A stretch of 64,000 nt of DNA from Pseudomonas viridiflava (GTDB taxonomy: Bacteria > Pseudomonadota > Gammaproteobacteria > Pseudomonadales > Pseudomonadaceae): assembly GCF_900585905.1 (NCBI RefSeq), contig NZ_UTVH01000095.1, positions 496,001 through 560,000 on the forward strand, read 5' to 3'. The position numbers and the translations under genes are program-made. Below are positions 11,501-19,418 of the stretch, in pieces; within the stretch, counting starts at the first letter, position 1, and the number at the start of each line of letters is the position of its first letter. The notes below the pieces were generated by a model, which had not been told where the DNA came from, did not search any database, and saw only the letters and a list, made by a program, of their open reading frames with translations.

Positions 11501-12314
11501 TCTGGACGAGCCGGACGACATGAACCCGCTGGCAGCCAGGGTGCGCGAGGAGCGCGCTGCGCTGCAGGCCCAGGGCCTGAGCGCTGAAGACGCTGCACGG
11601 CAGGCGGGCTGGCGTGTTTTCGGGGCCAAACCGGGCGCTTATGGCGCCGGCGTGCAGGGCGCGATTGACGCCCGCTTGTGGCAAAGCCGCGACGATCTGG
11701 CGCAGGTTTATCTGAATTGGGGTGGTTACGCCTATGGCGCCGGTGATGAAGGCACGCCCGCCCGTGAGCGCTTCGCCCAGCGGTTGTCGCAGGTGCAGGC
11801 AGTGGTGCAGAACCAGGACAATCGCGAGCATGACCTGCTCGATTCCAACGATTACTACCAGTTCCAGGGCGGCATGCTGGCGGCCGCTGAAAGCCTGAGC
11901 GGGCAGAAAACCGCCAGCTATCACGGCGATCACAGCCAGCCGGACATGCCCAGGATTCGCACCCTGAAAGAGGAGCTTAACCGGGTCATCCGCTCCCGCG
12001 CCGCCAATCCAAAATGGATAGAAGGGGTCAAGCGCCACGGCTACAAAGGCGCCTTCGAGATGGCGGCTACGGTGGACTTTCTATTCGCTTTCGATGCCAC
12101 CACCGAGCTGATCGATGACCACCAATATGCGCTGCTGGCCGATGCATACCTGCTGGACGCAAATACCCGAGAGTTCATTCAGCAGCACAATCCCGATGCC
12201 CTGCGTGACATGACCGAGCGCATGCTCGAAGCCCAGCAGCGCGGCCTGTGGCAAGACCCGGGCGAGTATCGCGAGGCATTGGAAAACCTGCTGATGGACA
12301 TAGAAGAGAATTGA
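8556..12314 (+). CDS. cobN: Cobaltochelatase subunit CobN
   Basis: A 1252-residue large subunit that inserts Co(II) into hydrogenobyrinate a,c-diamide, a late step of the aerobic cobalamin pathway. Length and the long CobN/BchH domain fit the family; recognisable blocks include HVGKHGNLEWLPGKG (about residues 548-562) and the C-terminal GAFEMAATVDFLFAFDATT. The start has no strong ribosome site and lies three bases after the cobW stop, suggesting translational coupling. Its stop overlaps the next ATG (TGATG). The ATPase partners here are the ChlI/ChlD-like genes that follow, not CobS/CobT. Confidence 0.96.
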   Translation: MHLLRTQPGGFVPDDNIADLGQTPAELVVLCSGDSSLALLAEAAQQLPQDYPSLRLANPMQVQNHASVDLYVDEVLRHAKVIVLSLHGGMGYWRYGVERLLELAARGVQIIMMPGCDRPDPDLTERSSVPAEDCHRLWQFLRQGGMGNALDFYRCVASRMLGRDYPWSEPQALPRTAVYHAQGVSSDPAVWQAQWVSDQPVVALVFYRSHLQAANTGFIDVFCTRLQAQGLNPLPIAVASLKEAPCLAQLEDWLDQVDAELIINTTGFAQSNPEAPHVRPFRRNIPVIQAICAQDNEPGWRDSAQGLGARDLAMNIALPELDGRIISRPISFKDLAWHSERSQSDVVCYRAQPERMDFVAELARRWILLARLSNADKRIALILANYPTRDGRIGNGVGLDTPAAALNILRAMHGEGYPVSELPPSGTALIQQLLGGVTNDLDSLDSRPCQQSMALDDYLIAFNQLPAANREAVIARWGSPEADPMFRGGRMMIAGLRFGLTFVGIQPARGYQVDASAVYHDPDLVPPHGYLAFYFWLRKSYGAHAVIHVGKHGNLEWLPGKGVGLAETCWPDAILGPMPNIYPFIVNDPGEGAQAKRRTQAVIIDHLMPPLTRAETYGPLRDLEQLADEYYDAQLLDPRRAQELERDILTLVRATHLDRELALDTSGDDNAAAWLPRLDTYLCDLKESQIRDGLHIFGESPSGRLRIDTLLSLLRIPRGDGRGAQSSILRALAKAFELGFDPLDCELAEPWSGPRPDALLQISNDPWRTAGDSRERLELYAAWLIERALDQDVVELPFEYNDLDQIVEALREAVAPRLDACGPAEIQGLMDALSGRFVPAGPSGAPSRGRLDVLPTGRNFFSVDVRNLPTATAWRIGFQSANLLLERHLQDHGDHLRQLGLSVWGTATMRTGGDDIAQAMALMGVRPVWATGSQRVDDFEILPLSLLDRPRVDVTLRVSGFFRDAFANLMRLFDAAVQAVAALDEPDDMNPLAARVREERAALQAQGLSAEDAARQAGWRVFGAKPGAYGAGVQGAIDARLWQSRDDLAQVYLNWGGYAYGAGDEGTPARERFAQRLSQVQAVVQNQDNREHDLLDSNDYYQFQGGMLAAAESLSGQKTASYHGDHSQPDMPRIRTLKEELNRVIRSRAANPKWIEGVKRHGYKGAFEMAATVDFLFAFDATTELIDDHQYALLADAYLLDANTREFIQQHNPDALRDMTERMLEAQQRGLWQDPGEYREALENLLMDIEEN

Positions 12315-13393
12315 TGGCTGTGCACGATGAAACCCTGGGCGAACCCCCGCATTTTCCATTGGCAGCCATTGTCGGTGCCGACGAGCTGAAACTGGCGCTG
12401 TGCCTGACCGCTATCGACCCCCGGATTGGTGGCGTGCTGATTGAAGGCCCGCGGGGCATGGCCAAGTCCACACTGGCCCGCGGGCTGGCCGATCTGTTGG
12501 CCAGCGGTCGCTTTGTCACCTTGCCCCTGGGCGCCAGCGAAGAGCGCCTGATCGGTACGCTGGACCTTGAGGCGGCGCTGGGCGAAGGCCGCGCGCAGTT
12601 CTCCCCTGGCGTGCTGGCAGCGGCGGATGGCGGCGTGTTGTACGTCGACGAGGTCAACCTGCTGGCCGATCACCTGGTTGACCTGCTGCTGGACGTTGCT
12701 GCCAGTGGCATCAATCGGGTGGAGCGCGACGGTATTTCCCATTGCCACCCTGCGCGCTTTGTCCTGATCGGCACCATGAACCCGGAAGAAGGTGAGCTGC
12801 GCCCGCAACTGCTCGACCGCTTCGGCCTCAACGTCGCCCTGAGTGGCCAGACACAGCCCCACGAGCGGGCGCAGATCATTCGGCGGCGTCTGGATTTCGA
12901 CGCTGATCCGCAGGCCTTCTGCATGCACTGGCACCGCGACCAGGACGCGTTGCGCCAGCGTTGTGAGCGCGCGCGCCTGGCACTCCCCCAGATCGCGCTG
13001 GACGACGTCGCCTTGAGCATCATCACCGAGCGCTGTTTTGCGGCAGGTGTCGATGGCATGCGCGCCGATCTGGTCTGGCTCAGGTCGGCACGTGCTCACG
13101 CGGCCTGGCGCGGCGCCTCAGCGATTGGCGAAGAGGACATCGATGCTGTGGCAGAGTTTGCCCTGCGCCACAGACGGCGCGAGCAGGCGCCTGCGCGCAA
13201 TAACCAGACACCCCAGCCGCCTGACCAGGGCCCACCCTCTGAACATCAGCCCGAGCGTTCGCCACTGGATCAGGCGTCAGGCTCCTCAGGCAATGACCCT
13301 GACCAAGGGCAGGGCAGCTGGGGAGAATTGCCCGCTCAGGCCGCCCCGTCGGGTATGCGTCGGGAAGTGCCGCACTGGCCAAAAAAGCCTTAG
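12314..13393 (+). CDS. Magnesium-chelatase-type AAA+ ATPase (ChlI/BchI-like)
   Basis: A 359-residue AAA+ motor, probably powering CobN. It shows Walker A GPRGMAKST (about 42-50), Walker B VLYVDEVNLL (about 110-119), the GTMNPEEGELRPQLLDRFG block with sensor and arginine-finger residues, and the C-terminal lid. The last 70 residues are proline/glutamine-rich and look disordered (NNQTPQPPDQGPPSEHQPE), resembling the linker of D-type subunits rather than a plain I subunit. ATG at 12314 overlaps the cobN stop by one base; the upstream in-frame extension lies within cobN and is not used. Confidence 0.9.
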   Translation: MAVHDETLGEPPHFPLAAIVGADELKLALCLTAIDPRIGGVLIEGPRGMAKSTLARGLADLLASGRFVTLPLGASEERLIGTLDLEAALGEGRAQFSPGVLAAADGGVLYVDEVNLLADHLVDLLLDVAASGINRVERDGISHCHPARFVLIGTMNPEEGELRPQLLDRFGLNVALSGQTQPHERAQIIRRRLDFDADPQAFCMHWHRDQDALRQRCERARLALPQIALDDVALSIITERCFAAGVDGMRADLVWLRSARAHAAWRGASAIGEEDIDAVAEFALRHRRREQAPARNNQTPQPPDQGPPSEHQPERSPLDQASGSSGNDPDQGQGSWGELPAQAAPSGMRREVPHWPKKP

Positions 13394-13431
13394 GCATTCG
13401 TCCCCGCGCCGCTACGGGGGAGGATGCCGGA

Positions 13432-14061
13432 ATGCGACGCGGGCAGCTTGCCGGTGGCAGCACTGGCGCCGTGCAGCAGGGCGTTGAGGGAGCCATTGCC
13501 TGGCTGCCGACCTTGTTGCGCGGTCGGCCAAGGACGCGCGGCGATCTGGTGCGCCTGCCACGCAGTCACCACGCGGAGGAATTGTGGCTGGTGATCGTCG
13601 ATGCCTCGGCTTCCACGCGGCGTCATCAGGCGCTCGGCGATGCCAAGGGCGTGCTCGCCGAACTTTTTGATGATGCCTACCGTCGGCGCGCCCGCCTGGC
13701 GTTGTTGACGGCGAGTGGCGACCAGCCGCACTGGCAGCATCAGGGCCTGAAGGCCTCGACGGCCTTGCAGCCCTGGCTTGATCAACTGGGGGCGGGAGGC
13801 GGCACGCCTTTACTGGCGGCGCTGGCGCAAGCGGCGCAATGGCTTGCGCAGCGCAGCAAAAAGCACGTCGCGGAACAGCATCGTGTCCTGGTCATTACCG
13901 ATGGCAGGATCAAGCAGGCGACTGGCCTGCAAACCTTCTCCTGTCCCGGGCTGCTGATCGACATCGAACGCGGCCCCATCAGGCTGGGCCGCGCCGAGCA
14001 GCTGGCGGCAGATCTGGGGATCGACTATCAGCATATCGACAGCCTTGAATCACTCGGCTGA
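13432..14061 (+). CDS. VWA-domain protein, ChlD-like chelatase subunit
   Basis: A 209-residue protein that is nearly all von Willebrand A domain. The MIDAS-type motif DASAS (about residues 57-61) is followed by a GGTPLL block and a second acidic site VITDGR. It probably forms the D component that couples the AAA+ ring to CobN. The ATG at 13432 is preceded by GGGGGAGG, a strong ribosome site, 38 bases after the chlI-like stop. Its short N-terminus (GQLAGGSTGAVQQG) resembles the region before the VWA domain in BchD. It is the last gene of the unit. Confidence 0.85.
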   Translation: MRRGQLAGGSTGAVQQGVEGAIAWLPTLLRGRPRTRGDLVRLPRSHHAEELWLVIVDASASTRRHQALGDAKGVLAELFDDAYRRRARLALLTASGDQPHWQHQGLKASTALQPWLDQLGAGGGTPLLAALAQAAQWLAQRSKKHVAEQHRVLVITDGRIKQATGLQTFSCPGLLIDIERGPIRLGRAEQLAADLGIDYQHIDSLESLG

Positions 14062-14137
14062 AGTGCGCTCGACAGCTTGGCAGGAGGCGCTGGCGGGGGT
14101 GTGTAACCAGCATCAGTCCGTGAGTCTGCCGCGCTGA

Positions 14138-14404
14138 TCAGGCAGGCATGGTCCAGGGCTCGAGGCGATAGCCTTCATTGCTGATCTCTGCACGCGCCAG
14201 TTCCAGCTCGCTGGCCAGCTGTGCTGGATCGGAATAGGTGCTGCGCGAGATCTGGCGACGGCCGATGCGCGTGCTGGTACGGTCGATAACCGTCAGGCTC
14301 AGCTCCCCATTACCGTCCTGTGGCGCCCATGCCACACATTGGAAAGGTTCAAAAGCGTGTCCAGCGATCAGGAGTGCATCGTTGAAGCGCAGTGGGGCGT
14401 TCAT
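14138..14404 (-). CDS. Conserved small protein, function unknown
   Basis: An 88-residue soluble protein, MNAPLRFNDALLIAGHAFE, with no signal peptide or membrane segment. I recall similar short proteins in pseudomonads but no known function. It stands alone, 76 bases from the convergent ChlD-like gene, with no terminator visible between. Composition matches its neighbours. Confidence 0.65.
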   Translation of the reverse strand: MNAPLRFNDALLIAGHAFEPFQCVAWAPQDGNGELSLTVIDRTSTRIGRRQISRSTYSDPAQLASELELARAEISNEGYRLEPWTMPA

Positions 14405-14699
14405 GGTGGTGTCCTCAAGTTGCCCATCTCGATATTGTCTGCTGTTCGGCCGGGCTTGCCGTTCAGTTGGTTACTAGTGTTGATGATCGACTCCCGGTAT
14501 CAAGTCACAAGGTTCACAGGTTTTTTTTGGTGATGGGCAGCCGAATCTGAGTTGAGCGTGCTAATAGCGTTTGGCTCTGGCAGCTATGAGCAATGAATCC
14601 AAGGACGCGCCAACCCCTTGCTAAGGTTCAGTCAGGCCATCCGATGCCGCTCGTCAGGGTTGCGCTAATGCTCACCTGCAGACCTTTCAGGAAATGCTC

Positions 14700-14978
14700 A
14701 TGAAATCTAGCCTGTCACCGCAACGCGTATCGAGGTTTGAGCCAGGTAACGAATGTCACCAGTTGCTGTGTGACTGGTCTGCACAGGAGGACGATAGCAG
14801 CGGCCGCGCTGCACCCGCTATCGCCACGCTGGAGCAGTACCGCGCCTGTGCCGAGCGGCAGGCGCTGCGCGACGTGCTCGCCACACATGGCGACAATCTG
14901 ACGGTGGCGGCAAAAGTCCTGGGCATTTCCCGGCCGACCTTTTACCGGCTGCTGCACAAACATCAGCTCCGGTGGTAA
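14700..14978 (+). CDS. Stand-alone Fis-type helix-turn-helix protein
   Basis: A 92-residue protein whose last 45 residues (LATHGDNLTVAAKVLG, then ISRPTFYRLLHKHQL) form the Fis/NtrC-type DNA-binding domain. The N-terminal half is polar and matches nothing I know; there is no AAA+ domain, so it is not a sigma-54 activator. ATG at 14700 has AGGA seven bases upstream; an ATG at 14694 is too close to that site. It ends four bases from the convergent NadR-like gene. The 295-base region before it (14405-14699) holds a T8 run but nothing else I can name. Confidence 0.75.
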   Translation: MKSSLSPQRVSRFEPGNECHQLLCDWSAQEDDSSGRAAPAIATLEQYRACAERQALRDVLATHGDNLTVAAKVLGISRPTFYRLLHKHQLRW

Positions 14979-14982
14979 GCGT

Positions 14983-15525
14983 TCAGCTGCCGTGCAGCAG
15001 CCGGTCAACGGCGGCGAACGCCAGCTCGCGGCGCTGCTGCCAGTCGCCGCGAATCAGCCCATATACTTGCTGATGGCGATCCAGCCAGGCCTGCGTGTCG
15101 GCGAAGAACATCTGGCGCGTGGCGAGCTGCGGCTGGCAGCGCTGACCATCGTCAATCCACTCCACGCCTGCAGGATCCAGAAGCAGGTGCAGGTCGTATC
15201 GGCGAGCCAGCAGCGCGGGTTCCAGCCAGGCCGGGCAGTCGCCGAACAGCGCCAGGCTCCACAGTCGATTGCTCAGTAGATGGGTGTCCAGAATCAGCAA
15301 CTGCGGCGCACTGGCGCGGGCGGCATCTTCGTGATCCAGTTGCCTTTGAGCGATAAGCGCGATATCGGCGTAACAGGTGTCACGCTGCTGCTGGTCAATG
15401 AACTGGCGCACGTATTCGCCCACCAGCTCGCCGCCGAAACAGGCTTGAATCTCAGCCGCCAGCCAGCTTTTACCACTGGATTCCGGGCCGGTCAGGACGA
15501 CGACCTTCATCGACTGTTCAACCAT
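14983..15525 (-). CDS. NadR-like ribosylnicotinamide kinase / AAA ATPase
   Basis: A 180-residue P-loop protein corresponding to the kinase domain of NadR, which phosphorylates nicotinamide riboside in NAD salvage. Walker A is GPESSGKSWLA (about 13-23). The following LVGEYVRQFID and the LLILDTHLLSNRLW strand are typical of this family. The N-terminal adenylyltransferase domain of full NadR is absent, and no pnuC transporter gene is adjacent here. GAGGA eight bases before the ATG supports 15525; a second ATG (MKVVVLTG) lies five codons in. Confidence 0.85.
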   Translation of the reverse strand: MVEQSMKVVVLTGPESSGKSWLAAEIQACFGGELVGEYVRQFIDQQQRDTCYADIALIAQRQLDHEDAARASAPQLLILDTHLLSNRLWSLALFGDCPAWLEPALLARRYDLHLLLDPAGVEWIDDGQRCQPQLATRQMFFADTQAWLDRHQQVYGLIRGDWQQRRELAFAAVDRLLHGS

Positions 15526-15831
15526 TCAGCGCATCCTCTGCGGCCGGGCCAGCATCCGGTGTGTGCATCAACGTGGTGACTCCTCAACGGCAGTGGAATG
15601 AGCTGAACGCGGTACGCCTGGGGCGCACATCTGTACATGAAATTACAGTCAGGCACCTGACCTGATAGAGCGTGCGGGCACAAGGTCTGCTAGCATCGCC
15701 GCGCCGTAGAAACAGTGTCTGTTCGGGCGCTGGCTTTTTACAGCAATTTCACCTGGCGCGGGGCATATTCCCACGCGCCTTGAACACGACAGACAGAGAG
15801 GCTTGCCGCGAGCGAGCCCTGAACCGGGGGA
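15526..15831. other. Intergenic region between nadR-like gene and uppP
   Basis: It holds the divergent promoters of both genes. A TGCTAGCAT element near 15690 is a possible -10 for uppP. No gene or hairpin is supported. Confidence 0.4.
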
Positions 15832-16665
15832 ATGATGGATCTTTGGACCGCCTTTCAGGCGCTGATACTTGGGGTAGTTGAAGGGCTGACGGAGTTTTTG
15901 CCGATCTCCAGTACCGGGCATCAGATCATCGTGGCCGACCTGATCGACTTCGGTGGCGAACGGGCGATGGCCTTCAACATCATCATTCAGCTCGGCGCGA
16001 TCCTGGCGGTGGTCTGGGAGTTTCGCCGCAAGATTCTCGATGTCGTCGTCGGCTTGCCTCGGCAGGCTCAGGCGCAGCGCTTCACCCTCAATTTGCTGAT
16101 CGCGTTTCTGCCAGCCGTGGTGCTCGGGGTGCTGTTTGCCGATCTGATCCATCGCTACCTGTTCAACCCCGTTACCGTTGCCACCGCGCTGGTCATCGGC
16201 GGTGTGATCATGCTCTGGGCCGAGCGTCGCCAGCACGTGGTGCACGCCGAGAGTGTCGATGACATCACCTGGGTCGACGCCCTGAAAGTGGGCTGCGCAC
16301 AATGCCTGGCGATGATTCCCGGCACTTCCCGTTCCGGCTCCACGATCATCGGCGGCCTGCTGTTTGGCCTGTCGCGCAAGGCGGCCACCGAGTTTTCCTT
16401 TTTCCTCGCCATGCCGACCATGGTCGGTGCGGCGGTGTACTCCGGGTATAAGTACCACCACCTGTTCCGGCCTGAAGACTTCCCGGTGTTTGCGGTAGGT
16501 TTCATCACCTCGTTCATCTTCGCGATGATTGCCGTGCGCGGCCTGCTGAAATTCATTGCCAGCCACAGTTACGCCGTGTTCGCCTGGTATCGCATCGCCT
16601 TTGGCCTGCTGATTCTTGCTACCTGGCAGTTTGGCTGGATCGACTGGACTTCGGCGAACGGCTGA
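15832..16665 (+). CDS. uppP: Undecaprenyl-diphosphatase
   Basis: An integral membrane phosphatase (BacA/UppP) of about 277 residues that recycles undecaprenyl diphosphate, the lipid carrier for peptidoglycan and surface polymers. Both family signatures are clear: [17 protein letters not shown] (about 15-31) and [15 protein letters not shown] (about 160-175). Eight or so hydrophobic segments follow. Two ATGs lie in tandem at 15832 and 15835 after GGGGGAA; either may serve. A DUF1294 gene begins five bases downstream, probably co-transcribed. Loss or gain of copy number affects bacitracin tolerance in other bacteria. Confidence 0.96.
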   Translation: MMDLWTAFQALILGVVEGLTEFLPISSTGHQIIVADLIDFGGERAMAFNIIIQLGAILAVVWEFRRKILDVVVGLPRQAQAQRFTLNLLIAFLPAVVLGVLFADLIHRYLFNPVTVATALVIGGVIMLWAERRQHVVHAESVDDITWVDALKVGCAQCLAMIPGTSRSGSTIIGGLLFGLSRKAATEFSFFLAMPTMVGAAVYSGYKYHHLFRPEDFPVFAVGFITSFIFAMIAVRGLLKFIASHSYAVFAWYRIAFGLLILATWQFGWIDWTSANG

Positions 16666-16670
16666 CCACT

Positions 16671-17102
16671 ATGGCAAAGCAAAACAACGTTGACAGCAAG
16701 GCCCCGCAGCAGCACCGGCCACGTCGCTTCGCCCACGTGAAGGGCGTGATTTATACCCTCGTTTGCGCGTTGCCGGTGGTGGGCGCCGGGTGGATGCTGG
16801 CCAACGGCAGCTGGCTGCCTGCGGCGATTTACCTGGCCTTGAGCGCCATCGCGGTGCTGCTCTACTGGCGTGATAAGCGCCAGGCAAGGGCCGATGGCTG
16901 GCGCACGCCGGAGAAAGTGCTTCACACTGTGGAGCTGCTGGGTGGCTGGCCTGGGGCGTTGCTGGCTCAGCAACTGTTCCGTCACAAGACCCGAAAACTG
17001 TCGTTTCAGATCGTCTTCTGGCTCATCGTGCTGCTGCACGAGGTGGTATGGGCGGACTATCTGTTCTTCGCCGGGCGCTACATCACCGCGCATTTGTACT
17101 AA
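16671..17102 (+). CDS. DUF1294 membrane protein
   Basis: A 143-residue protein with a polar, basic N-terminus (about 1-22), two closely spaced membrane helices (about 25-65), then the family block LYWRDKRQARADGWRTPE and LLGGWPGALLAQQLFRHKT, and a last hydrophobic helix. These are the hallmarks of DUF1294. No cold-shock domain is fused, as it is in some members. Function unknown. It follows uppP by five bases, so it is likely in the same transcript. Confidence 0.85.
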   Translation: MAKQNNVDSKAPQQHRPRRFAHVKGVIYTLVCALPVVGAGWMLANGSWLPAAIYLALSAIAVLLYWRDKRQARADGWRTPEKVLHTVELLGGWPGALLAQQLFRHKTRKLSFQIVFWLIVLLHEVVWADYLFFAGRYITAHLY

Positions 17103-17123
17103 GTACCTGCTTGCCGCGACGAA

Positions 17124-17468
17124 TCAAAGAAGCAGTGCGACGCGCTGCTTCTTCGCCAGCCTGGCCACCACCAGTTGATGCGAGCGGGTCAGCAGCGCCT
17201 CCAGTTCCTTGCGGCTCAATGCCTGAGGTTCCGCCACGCTGACCCAGTAAGCACGCGCCAGATAAGGGGCAGGTCGAAAGCCCGGTCGATCGACATAGCC
17301 TAGAAACAGGTCGGCCCCGACCTTGAATGACAGGCCTCTGCCAGCCAGGTCCATGACCGCGAACATCTTGTTGCCGGCGACGGAAAACACCTGCATGCCG
17401 CCCCATTTGTAATCTTCCCGAGCGCCAGGCAATTGCAGGCAGAACGCGGCGATTTCTTCATCTGTCAT
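17124..17468 (-). CDS. MmcQ/YjbR family protein
   Basis: A 114-residue protein of the YjbR (CyaY-like fold) family. It begins MTDEEIAAFCLQLPGA and shows the family pattern: an acidic start, KVFS-like core strand (GGMQVFSVAGNKMFAVM), the LFLGYVDRPGFRPAPYLAR block and the C-terminal SHQLVVARLAKK. Members bind DNA or have unknown roles. It lies between the LysR gene and the convergent DUF1294 gene, 34 bases after the LysR stop, so it may be read through from there. Confidence 0.85.
   Translation of the reverse strand: MTDEEIAAFCLQLPGAREDYKWGGMQVFSVAGNKMFAVMDLAGRGLSFKVGADLFLGYVDRPGFRPAPYLARAYWVSVAEPQALSRKELEALLTRSHQLVVARLAKKQRVALLL
17127..17153. terminator. Hairpin at convergent gene ends (possible terminator)
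   Basis: AAGAAGCAG and CTGCTTCTT form a perfect 9-base stem with a 9-base loop over the last codons of the YjbR gene and 25 bases after the DUF1294 stop. There is no clear U-tract, so termination is only a possibility. Confidence 0.3.
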
Positions 17469-17502
17469 GTTTCACCTCTCAGAATGGCGGGATGGGCAGA
17501 CC

Positions 17503-18402
17503 TCAAGCGCGCTCATCGCGGTACACCTGGGCCAGATAATCAAGCCAGGCCCTGACCGCTGGCAGCATGCCCCGTCGCTGGGTATAGGCTGCCTGCAGAT
17601 TGCCACCCGGCAGCGACCAGTGGGGCAACAGCTGCACCAGTCGACCGTCCGCCAGCTCCTGCGCGCAATGGGTGACCGGCAGCAGTGTCAGGCCAAGTCC
17701 TTGCAAGGCAGCACTCTTGCGCAGCGGAAAATCATCGACCGCCAGCCGTGGCTCCTGCGCCCATTCGTACCGCTCGCCGCTGCTGTCAATCAGCCGGTAG
17801 TGAACCTTGCGATCCGCCTGGATAGCGCCCAGTACGGGCAGGTCATGCAAGTCTCTGGGGTGTTCGATTCGGCGCCCTTTGAGCAGCGTGGGCGACGCCA
17901 CCATGATCGCGTTGGCGGCCGACAGCTGGCGCACGATCAGCGTGGGGTCTTCATCGCCGACATCACGTACCCGCAGGGCAACGTCGATGCCTTCGTTGAG
18001 CAGGTCCACCCGGCGGTTCACCAGGATCAATTCCAGCTGCACCAGCGGGTGTCTGGCGAGAAATCCGGTGACCAGTTCTGCCAGGTTCCAGTGCGTCATG
18101 CCCACCGGGCAGGACACGCGCAGGCGTCCGCGGGGTTCGGCGGACAGCGAGGCCACTGCTTCGTCAGCCATATCGGCTTCCAGCAACATCGCCTGGCAGT
18201 GCCCCAGATAACGCTCGCCAACCGCTGTCAGCGCCAGTTTGCGCGTGGTGCGTTGCAACAGGCTGGTGCCAAGTCGCTCTTCTAGTTCGGCGATGCGACG
18301 CGACAAGCGTGACTTGGGGATGCCCAGCACTCGCCCGGCCGCTGCAAAACCGCCAGCTTCGACCACTTTGACGAAGTAGAAAAGGTCGTTGAGATCTTGC
18401 AT
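17503..18402 (-). CDS. LysR-type transcriptional regulator
   Basis: A 299-residue LysR regulator. The winged helix-turn-helix occupies about 1-62 (LNDLFYFVKVVEAGGFAAAG, RLSRRIAELEERLG) and the effector-binding domain about 88-295, beginning RGRLRVSCPVGMTHW. It is divergent from azoR, so it most likely controls azoR and itself in response to a quinone or electrophile, as related regulators next to oxidoreductases do. A TTGTCC-N8-GGACAA repeat lies 13-32 bases before its ATG. The inducer cannot be read from sequence. Confidence 0.92.
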   Translation of the reverse strand: MQDLNDLFYFVKVVEAGGFAAAGRVLGIPKSRLSRRIAELEERLGTSLLQRTTRKLALTAVGERYLGHCQAMLLEADMADEAVASLSAEPRGRLRVSCPVGMTHWNLAELVTGFLARHPLVQLELILVNRRVDLLNEGIDVALRVRDVGDEDPTLIVRQLSAANAIMVASPTLLKGRRIEHPRDLHDLPVLGAIQADRKVHYRLIDSSGERYEWAQEPRLAVDDFPLRKSAALQGLGLTLLPVTHCAQELADGRLVQLLPHWSLPGGNLQAAYTQRRGMLPAVRAWLDYLAQVYRDERA

Positions 18403-18414
18403 GAGCTGAACCCA

Positions 18415-18434
18415 TTGTCCTGTGTGTGGGACAA
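18415..18434. promoter_or_regulatory. Candidate LysR operator between lysR and azoR
   Basis: TTGTCC (18415-18420) and GGACAA (18429-18434) are perfect 6-base inverted arms with an 8-base spacer of alternating TG. The site lies in the divergent promoter region, close to the LysR gene start, where autoregulation is usual. Confidence 0.4.
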
Positions 18435-18530
18435 ACTATCGCATTTTTGCCGACTAATCACCCATTGCGATCAAGGTTAGGATGACCTCACTGAACGCCT
18501 GCGGGCGCCACACATTTGGGAAGCACTCAC

Positions 18531-19142
18531 ATGAAACTACTGCACATTGATTCAAGCATCCTCGGCGACCATTCTGCCTCTCGCCAGCTGACGCGCGCTG
18601 CCGTTGAAGCCTTTACCGCAGGCCAGCCGACTACCGAGGTGATTTACCGCGACCTGGCCAGCGAGCCGTTGAGCCACTTTTCCGCTGCTACCCTTGCTGC
18701 CGCGGGTACTCCTGAAGAAGTGCGCGACGCCGCGCAGCAGCAGGAGCTGGCCAGTAACGAAGCCACCCTGCAGCAGTTTCTTGATGCCGACGTGGTAGTT
18801 ATTGGCGCGCCAATGTACAACTTTTCCGTGCCGTCCCAGCTCAAGGCCTGGATCGACCGCATTCTCGTTGCCGGTCGCACCTTTCGCTACAGCGAAACCG
18901 GCGCACAGGGCCTGTGCGTTGGTAAAAAGGTCGTCATCGTCTCCACCTCGGGCGGCATGCATTCCGGGCAGGCCTCAGGGGTTGGCCACAACGATTTTCT
19001 CAAAGTCACGTTTGGCTTCATCGGCGTGACCGATGTGACCTTCGTCACCGCCGAAGGCCTGGCCTATGGCGAGGAACCCCGCGCCAACGCCATGGCCGCT
19101 GCTCATGCACAGATCGACAGCGGTGTGTTCGCCACCGTCTGA
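18531..19142 (+). CDS. azoR: FMN-dependent NADH:quinone/azo reductase
   Basis: A 203-residue flavodoxin-like NADH reductase that reduces quinones and azo compounds. Start [20 protein letters not shown] carries the FMN phosphate loop; [18 protein letters not shown] (about 91-108) and STSGGMHS (about 138-145) are the other FMN-binding signatures. The frame opens five codons upstream (MGSTH), but the ATG at 18531 gives the family N-terminus, with GGAAG upstream. It is divergent from the LysR gene and ends at a strong terminator. Confidence 0.93.
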   Translation: MKLLHIDSSILGDHSASRQLTRAAVEAFTAGQPTTEVIYRDLASEPLSHFSAATLAAAGTPEEVRDAAQQQELASNEATLQQFLDADVVVIGAPMYNFSVPSQLKAWIDRILVAGRTFRYSETGAQGLCVGKKVVIVSTSGGMHSGQASGVGHNDFLKVTFGFIGVTDVTFVTAEGLAYGEEPRANAMAAAHAQIDSGVFATV

Positions 19143-19168
19143 TCGATAGCCTCCCGGCTTGAGCACGA

Positions 19169-19201
19169 CCCCGGCGTTTCTCGCAAACGCCGGGGTTTTT
19201 G
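19169..19201 (+). terminator. Intrinsic terminator after azoR
   Basis: CCCCGGCGTTT and AAACGCCGGGG form an 11-base perfect stem with loop CTCGC, followed by TTTTT. Confidence 0.92.
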
Positions 19202-19418
19202 CTGTGGGCCGGAAAAGCGCGCAGACCTTGAGGGCAGGGGGCGTCGCTCGGAAGATTTTTTGCCTGCTTTGGCTCGCCTTGTGCACTTATTTGACAATCC
19301 TGACTCTGATATCTGTAAGCAGGTATTACCAGGGTGTTCGATTGAGCATGAAGCTCGCTCCGGCAGACATGTCTGCACAGGAATGTGACGGTTCGCGCCG
19401 CATAGGCTGGGTCTGACA

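Noticed and set aside
13303-13431. A longer VWA protein fused to the ChlI-like gene
   Set aside because: The VWA frame is open upstream only to a stop at 13294-13296, lacks a usable start before 13432, and a strong GGGGGAGG site precedes 13432.
14516-14528. T8 run as a terminator
   Set aside because: No stem-loop precedes it on either strand.
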